From: Micromonospora chokoriensis | GTDB taxonomy: Bacteria; Actinomycetota; Actinomycetes; Mycobacteriales; Micromonosporaceae | Direction: 5' to 3' | NCBI RefSeq assembly: GCF_000718555.1 | Contig: NZ_JOAN01000002.1 | Span: forward strand, 1 to 64,000 | DNA: 64,000 nucleotides | Part shown: piece by piece, positions 52,547-61,271 of the stretch | How the letters are laid out: every line of letters begins with the position of its first letter | How positions within the stretch are numbered: the first letter of the stretch is position 1 | Notes under the pieces: model-generated | The model's input: only the letters and a program-made list of their open reading frames with translations | Told to the model about the DNA's origin: nothing | The model's database searches: none | Made by a program: the position numbers and the translations under genes

Positions 52547-53630
52547 GATCGACCCGTACCCGGTCGCTCTCGTTGTCGGAGAGGAAGGACGCCAGCGCCT
52601 GCCCCTGCTCGGTCACGGCGGCCCGGTCCGCGCGGGAGAGCCCGCGCAGCGGACTGACGGTCACCGTGCCCGACTCGACGCGCCAGGTCGCCGCGACCCG
52701 GCCGTCGACGAGCACCACGCGCTCGCCGGCCACCGAGAGGCCACGGTGGGCGTCGTCGATGATCCGGCTGCGGTCGTCGTAGCCGAGGATCGCGTTGTCG
52801 AACGCCGGCAGGAAGCGCACCGGGGCGGGTGTCTCCGGGTCGGGGCGAGGCGCGTCGGCAAGGTCGATCAGTTTCCGGCCGCGCTCGTCGCGAAAGGTCA
52901 CCAACTCGTCGCGCAGCGCGGTCACCGCGGCCGGCAGCCCGGCGAGACCGCACCAGGCGCGCAGGTCGGCCGTGGCCGCCGGGCCGAACGCGGCCAGATA
53001 TCGGCGTACGAGCAGCTGGCCGACCGGATCGACGCCCTCCGCGCTCGGCGGGGCAACCTGCCGGCCCAGCCACGCGGAGAGCAGGACGTAGCGTGCGCCC
53101 GCCTTCGCCCGCCACACCCCGCGCGGCGGCACCTGTGTCATCGCAAGCAGCGCGACCCCGATCTCGCCCAGCACCCGCGGCCCCGGCGTCGGCCAGCGCT
53201 CGCCGAGCGCCCGCCCGATCTCGGGCATCGAGCGGGGCTCACCGTCGGCCACCACCGCCCGCGCGGCAACGGCGAGATCGTCGAGGTCCACCCCGTCGAG
53301 CTCGCTGCGGTAGACCCCGAGCACGCGTTGGCGCAGCATGGCGTCGTGACGGGCTCGCCAGGCCACGACGTCATCGGCGCCGAGCAGGTGCACGGTACGG
53401 CGCATGAGGTGGGTACGCACCACGTGCCGCTCGGTCAGCAGGGCGGAGAGCACCGCCGGGTCGAACGCGCGAAGGCGCGACCAGAGCCCGATGAACGGCT
53501 CCTGCGGCTCCTGGGCCTGGAGACCGCCGAGGTGGGCGACGGCGTCGAGCGCCGGCAGGTCGGCACGGTCGAGCAGCAACTGCCGGGCGAGCGTCGCGCG
53601 GTTGAGCGCCCGGGTGTCGAGAACGGTCAT
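52533..53630 (-). CDS. Winged-helix DNA-binding protein (AlkZ/YcaQ-like)
   Basis: A 365-residue protein of the HTH_42 family, which includes the DNA glycosylases AlkZ and YcaQ. The conserved catalytic-type motif appears as GLQAQEPQEPFIGLWSRLRA near 36 (Q-x-Q form), followed by THLMRRTVHLLGADDVVAWR near 72. The middle winged-helix repeats include LLVRRYLAAFGPAATADLRA near 205. The C-terminal beta domain has FLPAFDNAILGYDDRSRIID and RVVLVDGRVAATWRVE. AlkZ removes azinomycin-type crosslinks; relatives protect against DNA-alkylating metabolites. Activity here is inferred from the motif only. It stands alone, ATG 53630. Confidence 0.85.
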   Translation of the reverse strand: MTVLDTRALNRATLARQLLLDRADLPALDAVAHLGGLQAQEPQEPFIGLWSRLRAFDPAVLSALLTERHVVRTHLMRRTVHLLGADDVVAWRARHDAMLRQRVLGVYRSELDGVDLDDLAVAARAVVADGEPRSMPEIGRALGERWPTPGPRVLGEIGVALLAMTQVPPRGVWRAKAGARYVLLSAWLGRQVAPPSAEGVDPVGQLLVRRYLAAFGPAATADLRAWCGLAGLPAAVTALRDELVTFRDERGRKLIDLADAPRPDPETPAPVRFLPAFDNAILGYDDRSRIIDDAHRGLSVAGERVVLVDGRVAATWRVESGTVTVSPLRGLSRADRAAVTEQGQALASFLSDNESDRVRVDPSPR

Positions 53631-53707
53631 CGGGTCCCTTCGGTCGGTCCCATTGTCTGACCGGGGGCGACAGTCTCGGGTACGCGGCTCGCTCTGGTGG
53701 CCGGATC

Positions 53708-53748
53708 CGAATTCGCCCCGTCCGGCGGCACCGGGCGGGGCGAATTCG
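53708..53748 (-). terminator. Hairpin terminator of the phosphodiester glycosidase gene
   Basis: A perfect 13-bp stem, CGAATTCGCCCCG (53708-53720) with CGGGGCGAATTCG (53736-53748), loop of 15 bases. It lies 16 bases beyond the stop of the minus-strand gene. Confidence 0.82.
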
Positions 53749-53763
53749 AGCGGGGTGCACCGA

Positions 53764-55020
53764 TCAGTGCTTGCCCACGAAGATCCCGATGCCGTTGGCG
53801 ACCATTCGCTCCGTACCGTCGGACGGGCTGTTGCGGGCGGTGGCCGCCGCCTGGCCGGGCTCGCGGACGGCGACCGTGCTCGAACCGCCGCCGTCCAGGT
53901 TCACGGCGGCGTCCGCGCCGAGCGAGCGCATCAGGTCGGCCAGCTCGGCGATCGTGAACCCGGCGCTGGCCGGCGCGCGACCGGCCAGCGCGACCAGGTA
54001 CACGGTCCGGCCGTCGGGGCTGACACCGGCCGCGCTGCGTACCGCGGCGGTCTTGGTGTCCAGGCCGACCAGCGGCGCACCGTCGCGCAGGATCGGCGCG
54101 CCACCCACCGCGAAGATCAACTTCGGGTTGCCGGCGGAGGAGAGCTTCTCGCGCACCTGCACCCGGTCGCCGACGACGAGGTCGTCGAGCGCGTCCGCGC
54201 CGCCCTCACGGCCGACCAGCACCTGAGTGTCGGCCGCGATCGCGCCCGCGCCGGGCGCCTGACCGACAGCGGTCACCACGCCGTCGCGGACGGTCACCTC
54301 GTAGGTGTGGGTGCTGCACGGGTCACTGCGGCTGGTGTCGGTGCCGCAGGTGGCCCGGACCCGGGAGGCGGTGCCCCAGTCGGCGGTGAACAGGCCGACG
54401 CCGTCGACCGGGAGCGCGTACTGGTTGAGGCCGCCCAGCGCGATCGTGCCCTTCTTGCTGCGCACCTCGCCGTCCAGGCTCAGGGTGTCGACGCGCGCCT
54501 TGCCGTTCACGCCGACACCGAACACGTCCCGGGTCGAGGTGCCGGGGGCCAGGCCGGGGCCGAAGCGCTGCGCGGTCGGCACCGCGAACTTCAGCTCCTC
54601 GCCGTCGGCGATCTCCGGACCGGACGACGAGTAGGTCGGGGTGACGCCGGCGTGGGTCTCACTGTTGTTGAAGAAGTCGCCGTTGACCCCGGCGACGGCA
54701 CCCTGCTCGTTCGTCATCGCCGAGATGACCTTGCGCTGCGCGACCGTGTCGGGGTGCAGCAGGTCCAGGGAGACCTTGTTCTTCTTGAGGTCGGCCGTGA
54801 GCAGGTAACCGACGGTGACGCCCCGGGGCGTGGTCACCTGGAACGAGCCGTAGGTGACGCCGGGGGCGAGCTGCTCGGTCGAGGTGAAGGTGATCGGGGT
54901 GTCCGTCGCGGGTACCGTGGCGGTCGCGGCGTGGGCGATGCCGGCCGGCGTCACGAGCGTGGTCAGCCCCGCCGCGAGCAGCAGCGCCAGTTGTGGGCGT
55001 ACGAGGTGCAGTGACCTCAT
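53764..55020 (-). CDS. Secreted phosphodiester glycosidase-family protein (NAGPA/DUF2233)
   Basis: 418 residues from ATG 55020, with AAAGGAG upstream. A signal peptide (LALLLAAGLTTLVTPAGIAHA) is followed by a domain starting PITFTSTEQLAPGVTYGSFQ. The NAGPA/DUF2233 fold shows AVAGVNGDFFNNSETHAGVT near 118, TVYLVALAGRAPASAGFTI near 345, and the hallmark AAVNLDGGGSSTVAVRE near 382. Relatives remove or recycle sugar-1-phosphodiester groups, including phosphodiester-linked GlcNAc. With two secreted glycerophosphodiesterases in this window it fits a role in phosphodiester polymer turnover at the cell surface; substrate not known. Confidence 0.87.
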   Translation of the reverse strand: MRSLHLVRPQLALLLAAGLTTLVTPAGIAHAATATVPATDTPITFTSTEQLAPGVTYGSFQVTTPRGVTVGYLLTADLKKNKVSLDLLHPDTVAQRKVISAMTNEQGAVAGVNGDFFNNSETHAGVTPTYSSSGPEIADGEELKFAVPTAQRFGPGLAPGTSTRDVFGVGVNGKARVDTLSLDGEVRSKKGTIALGGLNQYALPVDGVGLFTADWGTASRVRATCGTDTSRSDPCSTHTYEVTVRDGVVTAVGQAPGAGAIAADTQVLVGREGGADALDDLVVGDRVQVREKLSSAGNPKLIFAVGGAPILRDGAPLVGLDTKTAAVRSAAGVSPDGRTVYLVALAGRAPASAGFTIAELADLMRSLGADAAVNLDGGGSSTVAVREPGQAAATARNSPSDGTERMVANGIGIFVGKH

Positions 55021-55388
55021 TGCCGCTCCTTTCTTGGTGCGTTCCTGGCCTGGGCCGGGAGGGTCGAACCGGGCTGGCGGTTGACCGGCCGGCGATGATC
55101 TTCCTGGCCAGCCGATCACCCAGGGGTGAACGCGGGAGGCTGTGGACGTGAACCGCCCACACCTTCTTGATCAACTACCGGAGCGGGTCGGGCAGGTCGA
55201 CCCGGGCCGGCGGAGGTCGACGCAGCCCTCGGGGGTGCCAAAAAGTTTTGTGCACTTCCTACAACTGAGGGACTGTTGGTTCGGTGGTTGCGCCATAGCG
55301 CTGGCAGCCGCCACGCGGAAAGGTGATCACTGCAGGGAGCCGTCGTCTCGCGGCCTGCAGGTCGAGGTCTAGCTAAGGGGTCTTTCGG
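55021..55388. other. Divergent intergenic region (368 bp)
   Basis: It separates the phosphodiester glycosidase and the acyl-CoA carboxylase genes and must carry both promoters. AAAAAGTTTTGTGCACTTCC near 55239 is an AT-rich patch. CTGCAGG/CCTGCAG copies near 55331 and 55354 form a short inverted repeat ahead of the carboxylase. AAGGGG precedes GTG 55389 by 10 bases. No small gene is convincing. Confidence 0.45.
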
Positions 55389-58300
55389 GTGTTCAACCGT
55401 GTCGCCATCGTCAACCGTGGTGAAGCCGCCATGCGGCTCATCCACGCGGTCCGCGAGCTGGCCGCGGAGACCGGCAGCCAGCTCGAAACCGTAGCCCTCT
55501 ACACCGATGTCGACCGCAACGCCACATTCGTCCGCGAAGCCGACATCGCCCACGACCTGGGCCCGGCGTCCGCCCGCCCGTACCTCAACCTGGCGCTGCT
55601 GGAGCGCGCCCTGACCGAGACCGGGGCCGACGCCGCCTGGGTCGGCTGGGGCTTCGTCGCCGAGGATCCGGCGTTCGCGGAGCTGTGCGAGAAGATCGGC
55701 GTCACGTTCATCGGACCGAGCGCGGACGCCATGCGCCAACTCGGCGACAAGATCGGCTCGAAGCTGATCGCCGAGAAGGTCGGCGTGCCGGTCGCGCCGT
55801 GGAGCCGCGGCGCCGTCGAGACCCTCGCCGCCGCCCAGGCCTCGGCAGCCGAGGTCGGCTACCCGCTGATGCTGAAGGCGACCGCCGGCGGCGGCGGACG
55901 CGGCATCCGCGTGATCAGGAACGAGGCCGAGCTGGTCGACGCGTACGAGCGCACCAGCCAGGAGGCGGCGCGGGCGTTCGGCAGCGGCATCGTGTTCCTG
56001 GAGCGCCTGGTCACCGGGGCCCGGCACGTCGAGGTCCAGGTGATCGCCGACGGGCAGGGCACCGCGTGGGCGCTCGGCGTCCGCGACTGCTCGGTGCAGC
56101 GACGCAACCAGAAGGTGATCGAGGAGTCGGCGTCACCGGTGCTCGAGCCGGCGCAGGCCGCCGAGTTGAAGGCGTCGGCCGAGCGGCTGGCCGTGGCGGT
56201 CGGTTACCGGGGCGCGGCCACCGTCGAGTTCCTCTACCACCCCGGCGACCGGCTGTTCGCGTTCCTGGAGGTCAACACCCGCCTGCAGGTCGAGCACCCG
56301 ATCACCGAGCTGACATGCGGTTTCGACCTGGTCAAGGCCCAGCTGCACGTCGCCGCCGGTGGGCGACTCGAAGGCACGCCGCCGGCCGAGCGCGGGCACG
56401 CCATCGAGGCGCGGCTCAACGCCGAGGACCCTGACCGCGACTTCGCGCCATCGCCGGGCCGCATCGCCCGGCTGGACCTGCCCAGCGGCCCCGGCATCCG
56501 GGTGGACACCGGCGTCAGCGAGGGCGACACCATCCCGGCCGACTTCGACTCGATGATCGCGAAGATCATCGCGTACGGCCGCGACCGCGACGAGGCGCTC
56601 GGCAGGCTGCGCCGCGCGATGGCGAACACCACGGTGATCATCGAAGGCGGGGCGACCAACAAGAGCTTCGTGCTCGACCTGCTCGACCAGCCCGAGGTGA
56701 TCGACGCCAGCGCGGACACCGGCTGGATCGACCGCGTCCGCGGCGAGGGCCGGCTCGTCACCCACCGCCACTCTGCGGTCGCCCTGGCCGCCGCCGCCAT
56801 CGAGGCGTACGAGGAGGAGGAGCGCGTCGAGCGGCAGCGGCTGCTGTCGACGGCGGCCGGCGGTCGCCCGCAGGTGCAGCACGCCAGCGGTCGACCGTTG
56901 GACCTCAAGCTGCGCGGCGTCGGTTACCGCACCCGCGTGGCCCGCGTCGGCGCGCACCGGTTCCGGGTCGGTATCGAGTCCGGGCCCGTCGTGCGCACCG
57001 CCGACGTCGAGCTCGACCGCTTCGACCGGCACACCGGCCAGATCGTCGTCAACGGCATCCGCTACCGCCTGCTCACCGGCACGTACGGGCCGACCCACCT
57101 GGTCGAGGTGGACGGCGTGACGCACCGGGTCAGCCGGGACGAGGGTGGCGTCCTGCGCTCGCCGATGCCCGCGCTTGTCGTCGCCACGCCGCTGGAGGTC
57201 GGCGCCGAGGTCGAGGCGGGTGCCCCGGTGCTGGTGCTGGAAGCGATGAAGATGGAGACGGTGCTGCGGGCGCCGTTCAAGGCGCGGCTGAAGGAGTGCG
57301 CCGTCTCGGTGGGCAGCCAGGTGGAGTCGGGTGCGCCGCTGCTGCGCCTGGAGCCGCTCGCGGATGACGCCGACGAGGCCGCCGACGACCCGATCGCCGA
57401 GACCGTCGAACTGGACCTGCCCACCGCCGCCGCCGACATGCCGGCGGACGAGCGCAGCAGGCGCGGTCAGGAGGACCTGCGGGGTCTGCTGCTCGGCTTC
57501 GACGTCGACCCGCACGACGACCGCCGGGTGCTCGACGGCTACCTCACCGCGCGGCAGGTGGCCGCCGAGGCCGGTAAGCGGCCCCTGGCCGCCGAACTCG
57601 ACCTCATCGAGGTGTTCGCCGACCTCGCCGAGCTGAGCCGCAACCGGCCGACGGGTGAGGACGGCGGCGCCGCGCACGTGCACAGCGCCCGGGAGTACTT
57701 CCACACCTACCTGCAGAGCCTCGACGTCGAGCGGGCCGGTCTGCCGGCCTCCTTCCAGACCAGGCTCGGCAAGGCGCTCGGCCGGTACGGCGTCACCGAC
57801 CTGGAACGCTCCCCCGCCCTCGAAGCGGCCGTCTTCCGGATCTTCCTGGCCCAGCAGCGCGCGTCCGTGGACGCCACGGTCGTGGCGACGCTGCTGCGCG
57901 CCTGGCTGCGGGAGACCCCGCCGGACGAGACGCTGCGCGAGCCGGCCGGCCTCGCGCTGGAGCGACTGATCGCCGCGACGCAGGTCCGCTTCCCCGTGGT
58001 CGCCGACCTCGCCCGTGGCGTGGTGTTCGCCTGGTTCGCCCAGCCGCTGCTGCGCCGCAACCGCGCCCGCGTCTACGCGCAGGTCCGTGGGCACCTGCGG
58101 CACCTGGACGCGCACCCGGACGCGGCGGACCGCGCCGAGCGCATCGCCGAGATGGTCCGCAGCACCGAGCCGTTGGTCCGGCTGCTCGGCCAGCGGCTCG
58201 TGCGCGACCACCTCGACAACGCGGTCATGTTGGAGGTGCTGACCCGGCGCTACTACGGCAACCGCGCGCTCACCAGCGTGCGTACCCACGAGGTCGCGGG

Positions 58301-60851
58301 CTGCACGTTCGTGGTCGCCGAACGGGCCGACTCGAGCGTGGTCTCCGCCGCGGTGAGCTTCGACGCGCTGGGTGGCGCCCTGCGTGGGCTGGCCGAGCTG
58401 GCCACCGGCGAGGACGCCGTGGACGCCGACATCTACCTCGGCTGGGAGAACCAGCCGGAGGACTTCGACGCCATGGCGGCCGCGCTGGCCGAGGTCATCG
58501 CCGCGCACCCGCTGCCGTCGCAGGTCCGTCGGCTGACCACCACCGTCGCGGGTCGCGGCGGGGCGGTCATGCACCACCACTTCACCTTCCGCCCGTCGAA
58601 CGACGCGATGACCGAGGACCGGTTGATCCGGGGTCTGCACCCGTACATCGCGCAGCGGATGCAGTTGGAGCGGCTGCACAAGTTCGACCTGACCCGGCTG
58701 CCGTCGTCGGACGAGGAGGTCTACCTCTTCCAGTGCGTGGCGCGGGAGAACCGGTCCGACGAGCGGCTCGTCGCGTTCGCGCAGGTGCGGGATCTGACCG
58801 AGCTTCGCGAGCAGGACGGCCGCCTGGTCGCGCTGCCGACCACCGAGGACGCCATCGCCGCCTGCCTCGACTCGATCCGCCGCGCCCAGTCGCTGCGGCC
58901 GTCGAAGACGCGCTTCAACACAAACCGGATCGTGGTCTACGTGTGGCCGCCGAGCGAGCTGACCCGCGAGGAGATGGAGATGATCGCCGGGCGGGTCCGC
59001 CCGACGACCGCGGGTGCCGGCCTGGAGGAGATCCTCTTCATCGCGCGGCAACGCGACCGCCACACCGGCGAGCTGACCAAGATCGCCGTACGGATCTCGT
59101 TCGACGCCGCGGGCGGCGCCGAGCTGGCCGTCGGGGAGCCGCCGGTCGAGCCGATCGAGCCGCTCGACGAGTACCGGCTCAAGGTGCTGCGTGCTAGCAG
59201 CCGCAACACCGTGTACCCGTACGAGCTGACCGGCCGGCTCGGTGACTTCGTCGAGCACGACCTCGACGACGCGCACGAGTTGGTGCCGGTGAGCCGGCCG
59301 AAGGGGCGCAACAGCGCCGCCATCGTCGCCGGGGTGGTCACGACGCCGACCGAGCGCTACCCGCAGGGTGTGACCCGGGTGGTGCTGCTCGGTGACCCGA
59401 CCAAGTCGCTGGGCGCCCTGTCCGAGCCGGAGTGCCGGCGGGTGATCGCCGCACTGGACCTGGCCGAGCGGATGCAGGTTCCGCTGGAGTGGTGGGCGCT
59501 CTCCGCCGGTGCCCGGATCTCGATGACCTCCGGCACGGAGAACATGGACTGGGTGGCGGCCGCGCTCAAGCGGATCGTCGAGTTCACCCAGGCCGGCGGT
59601 GAGATCAACATCGTCGTCGCGGGCATCAACGTCGGCGCGCAGCCGTACTGGAACGCCGAGGCGACGATGCTCATGCACACCAAGGGCATCCTGGTGATGA
59701 CGCCCGACTCGGCGATGGTGCTCACCGGCAAGCAGTCGCTCGACTTCTCCGGTGGGGTGTCCGCCGAGGACAACTTCGGCATCGGTGGCTACGACCGGGT
59801 GATGGGGCCGAACGGGCAGGCGCAGTACTGGGCACCGAACCTGACGGCCGCACGGGACGTGGTGATGGCGCACTACGACCACACGTACGTCGCGCCCGGC
59901 GAGGACGCGCCGCGGCGGGCGGTCACCACCGACCCGGCCGACCGCGACATCTCCGGCTTCCCGCACGACGTGGCGGGCAGCGCCTTCGCCACCGTCGGGG
60001 AGATCTTCTCCGTCGAGGCCAACCCGGACCGCAAGAAGCCCTTCGACATCCGTACGGTGATGCGGGCCCTCTCCGACCAGGACCACCCGGTGCTGGAGCG
60101 CTGGGCCGGCATGGCGGACGCGGACACCGCGGTCGTACAGGACATCCACCTCGGTGGCATCCCGGTCTGCCTGCTCGGCATCGAGTCCCGGTCGGTGCCG
60201 CGGCAGGGCTTCCCGCCCACCGACGGTCCGGACACCTACACGGCGGGCACGCTCTTCCCCCGCTCGTCGAAGAAGGCCGCGCGGGCGATCAACTCGGCCA
60301 GCGGCAACCGGCCGCTCGTCGTGCTGGCGAACCTGTCCGGCTTCGACGGCTCACCGGAGTCGATGCGCAAGCTGCAGTTGGAGTACGGCGCCGAGATCGG
60401 CCGGGCGATCGTGAACTTCCAGGGTCCGATCGTCTTCTGCGTGATCTCGCGCTACCACGGCGGTGCGTTCGTGGTGTTCTCGAAGGCGCTCAACCCGAAC
60501 ATGACGGTGCTGGCGCTGGAGGGCTCGTTCGCCTCGGTGCTCGGTGGCGCACCCGCCGCCGCCGTGGTGTTCTCCGCCGACGTCAACGCCCGTACGGCGG
60601 CCGACCCGCGGGTGCGGGACCTGGAGGCCCGCGTGGCCGCCTCGGCCGGCACCGAACGCGCCGCGCTCACCGCTGAACTCGACGAGCTGCGCTCGTCGGT
60701 GCGCGCGGAGAAGCTCGGCGAGGTGGCCGCGGAGTTCGACCGGGTGCACAACATCCACCGCGCGGTCGAGGTCGGCTCGGTGGATGCCGTCATCCGCGCC
60801 GCCGAGCTGCGTCCGCGCATCATCGAGGCGATTGAGAGCCGTCTGAGCTAG
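55389..60851 (+). CDS. Single-chain biotin-dependent acyl-CoA (acetyl/propionyl-type) carboxylase
   Basis: 1820 residues, GTG 55389. The biotin carboxylase domain is at 1-450 (VAIVNRGEAAMRLIHAVREL; ATP-grasp MLKATAGGGGRGIRVIRNEA near 160; FLEVNTRLQVEHPITELT near 294). The biotin carrier motif VLEAMKMET carries K621. A long central helical region spans about 660-1230. The carboxyltransferase domain is at about 1260-1800: beta-side SAGARISMTSGTENMDW near 1375, alpha-side VLANLSGFDGSPESMRKLQ near 1645 and GPIVFCVISRYHGGAFVVF near 1680. All three activities in one chain resemble the eukaryotic acetyl-CoA carboxylase plan and contrast with the usual split actinomycete AccA/AccD/AccE. Likely product is malonyl- or methylmalonyl-CoA; substrate choice is unresolved. 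Confidence 0.88.
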   Translation: MFNRVAIVNRGEAAMRLIHAVRELAAETGSQLETVALYTDVDRNATFVREADIAHDLGPASARPYLNLALLERALTETGADAAWVGWGFVAEDPAFAELCEKIGVTFIGPSADAMRQLGDKIGSKLIAEKVGVPVAPWSRGAVETLAAAQASAAEVGYPLMLKATAGGGGRGIRVIRNEAELVDAYERTSQEAARAFGSGIVFLERLVTGARHVEVQVIADGQGTAWALGVRDCSVQRRNQKVIEESASPVLEPAQAAELKASAERLAVAVGYRGAATVEFLYHPGDRLFAFLEVNTRLQVEHPITELTCGFDLVKAQLHVAAGGRLEGTPPAERGHAIEARLNAEDPDRDFAPSPGRIARLDLPSGPGIRVDTGVSEGDTIPADFDSMIAKIIAYGRDRDEALGRLRRAMANTTVIIEGGATNKSFVLDLLDQPEVIDASADTGWIDRVRGEGRLVTHRHSAVALAAAAIEAYEEEERVERQRLLSTAAGGRPQVQHASGRPLDLKLRGVGYRTRVARVGAHRFRVGIESGPVVRTADVELDRFDRHTGQIVVNGIRYRLLTGTYGPTHLVEVDGVTHRVSRDEGGVLRSPMPALVVATPLEVGAEVEAGAPVLVLEAMKMETVLRAPFKARLKECAVSVGSQVESGAPLLRLEPLADDADEAADDPIAETVELDLPTAAADMPADERSRRGQEDLRGLLLGFDVDPHDDRRVLDGYLTARQVAAEAGKRPLAAELDLIEVFADLAELSRNRPTGEDGGAAHVHSAREYFHTYLQSLDVERAGLPASFQTRLGKALGRYGVTDLERSPALEAAVFRIFLAQQRASVDATVVATLLRAWLRETPPDETLREPAGLALERLIAATQVRFPVVADLARGVVFAWFAQPLLRRNRARVYAQVRGHLRHLDAHPDAADRAERIAEMVRSTEPLVRLLGQRLVRDHLDNAVMLEVLTRRYYGNRALTSVRTHEVAGCTFVVAERADSSVVSAAVSFDALGGALRGLAELATGEDAVDADIYLGWENQPEDFDAMAAALAEVIAAHPLPSQVRRLTTTVAGRGGAVMHHHFTFRPSNDAMTEDRLIRGLHPYIAQRMQLERLHKFDLTRLPSSDEEVYLFQCVARENRSDERLVAFAQVRDLTELREQDGRLVALPTTEDAIAACLDSIRRAQSLRPSKTRFNTNRIVVYVWPPSELTREEMEMIAGRVRPTTAGAGLEEILFIARQRDRHTGELTKIAVRISFDAAGGAELAVGEPPVEPIEPLDEYRLKVLRASSRNTVYPYELTGRLGDFVEHDLDDAHELVPVSRPKGRNSAAIVAGVVTTPTERYPQGVTRVVLLGDPTKSLGALSEPECRRVIAALDLAERMQVPLEWWALSAGARISMTSGTENMDWVAAALKRIVEFTQAGGEINIVVAGINVGAQPYWNAEATMLMHTKGILVMTPDSAMVLTGKQSLDFSGGVSAEDNFGIGGYDRVMGPNGQAQYWAPNLTAARDVVMAHYDHTYVAPGEDAPRRAVTTDPADRDISGFPHDVAGSAFATVGEIFSVEANPDRKKPFDIRTVMRALSDQDHPVLERWAGMADADTAVVQDIHLGGIPVCLLGIESRSVPRQGFPPTDGPDTYTAGTLFPRSSKKAARAINSASGNRPLVVLANLSGFDGSPESMRKLQLEYGAEIGRAIVNFQGPIVFCVISRYHGGAFVVFSKALNPNMTVLALEGSFASVLGGAPAAAVVFSADVNARTAADPRVRDLEARVAASAGTERAALTAELDELRSSVRAEKLGEVAAEFDRVHNIHRAVEVGSVDAVIRAAELRPRIIEAIESRLS

Positions 60852-61271
60852 CAGGAACCGGCAGAGACGTCGGCCCGCCCCTTTCCGGGGCGGGCCGACG
60901 TCTGCGTTCCTGGTCATCCTCATCGGAACCGCGCTGACATCGGTGGGTTATTCCTCACCGCCGTACGCGAACCTCACCGACGAGCATCGCGACCAACAGT
61001 TCGTCAGTGAGCGTTCCACACCGACACCTCGCAGCCTCCGCACAGCGGCTACCCGAGCTTCATGCTGCCGCAACCCGCCATCAACGCCTTATTCACCCCG
61101 GTTTAATCCGTTTCGCACCGCGAGCGTTACATCCTCTTAATGCCACCCACGATCAACAACGTCGACTCAACCGCTAGATTCGCAGGGCGAGGCCAACTTC
61201 AAGACAGTGGTTGCAGAGAAGGCGGGGCCAATCCAGTGGTGTAGCCCCACCGTCTTAGGAGCGTGGACGCG
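60852..61271. other. Intergenic region before toxin gene (420 bp)
   Basis: It begins with the carboxylase terminator (60865-60903). The remainder has lower GC than the flanks on the left and shows no convincing gene: a 65-codon frame at 60943-61140 is rich in Ser, Arg, Pro and Thr without a ribosome site. The toxin promoter must lie here; AGGAG at 61257-61261 is its ribosome site. Confidence 0.5.
60865..60903 (+). terminator. Hairpin terminator of the carboxylase gene
   Basis: A perfect 17-bp stem, AGACGTCGGCCCGCCCC (60865-60881) with GGGGCGGGCCGACGTCT (60887-60903), loop TTTCC, 14 bases after the stop. Confidence 0.9.

Noticed and set aside
56133..60149. 1338-codon open frame on the minus strand
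   Set aside because: It lies entirely opposite the carboxylase gene, whose protein shows clear domains; the antisense translation has no recognisable motif.
60943..61140. 65-codon frame between carboxylase and toxin
   Set aside because: No ribosome site, Ser/Arg/Pro/Thr-rich composition, no family resemblance.
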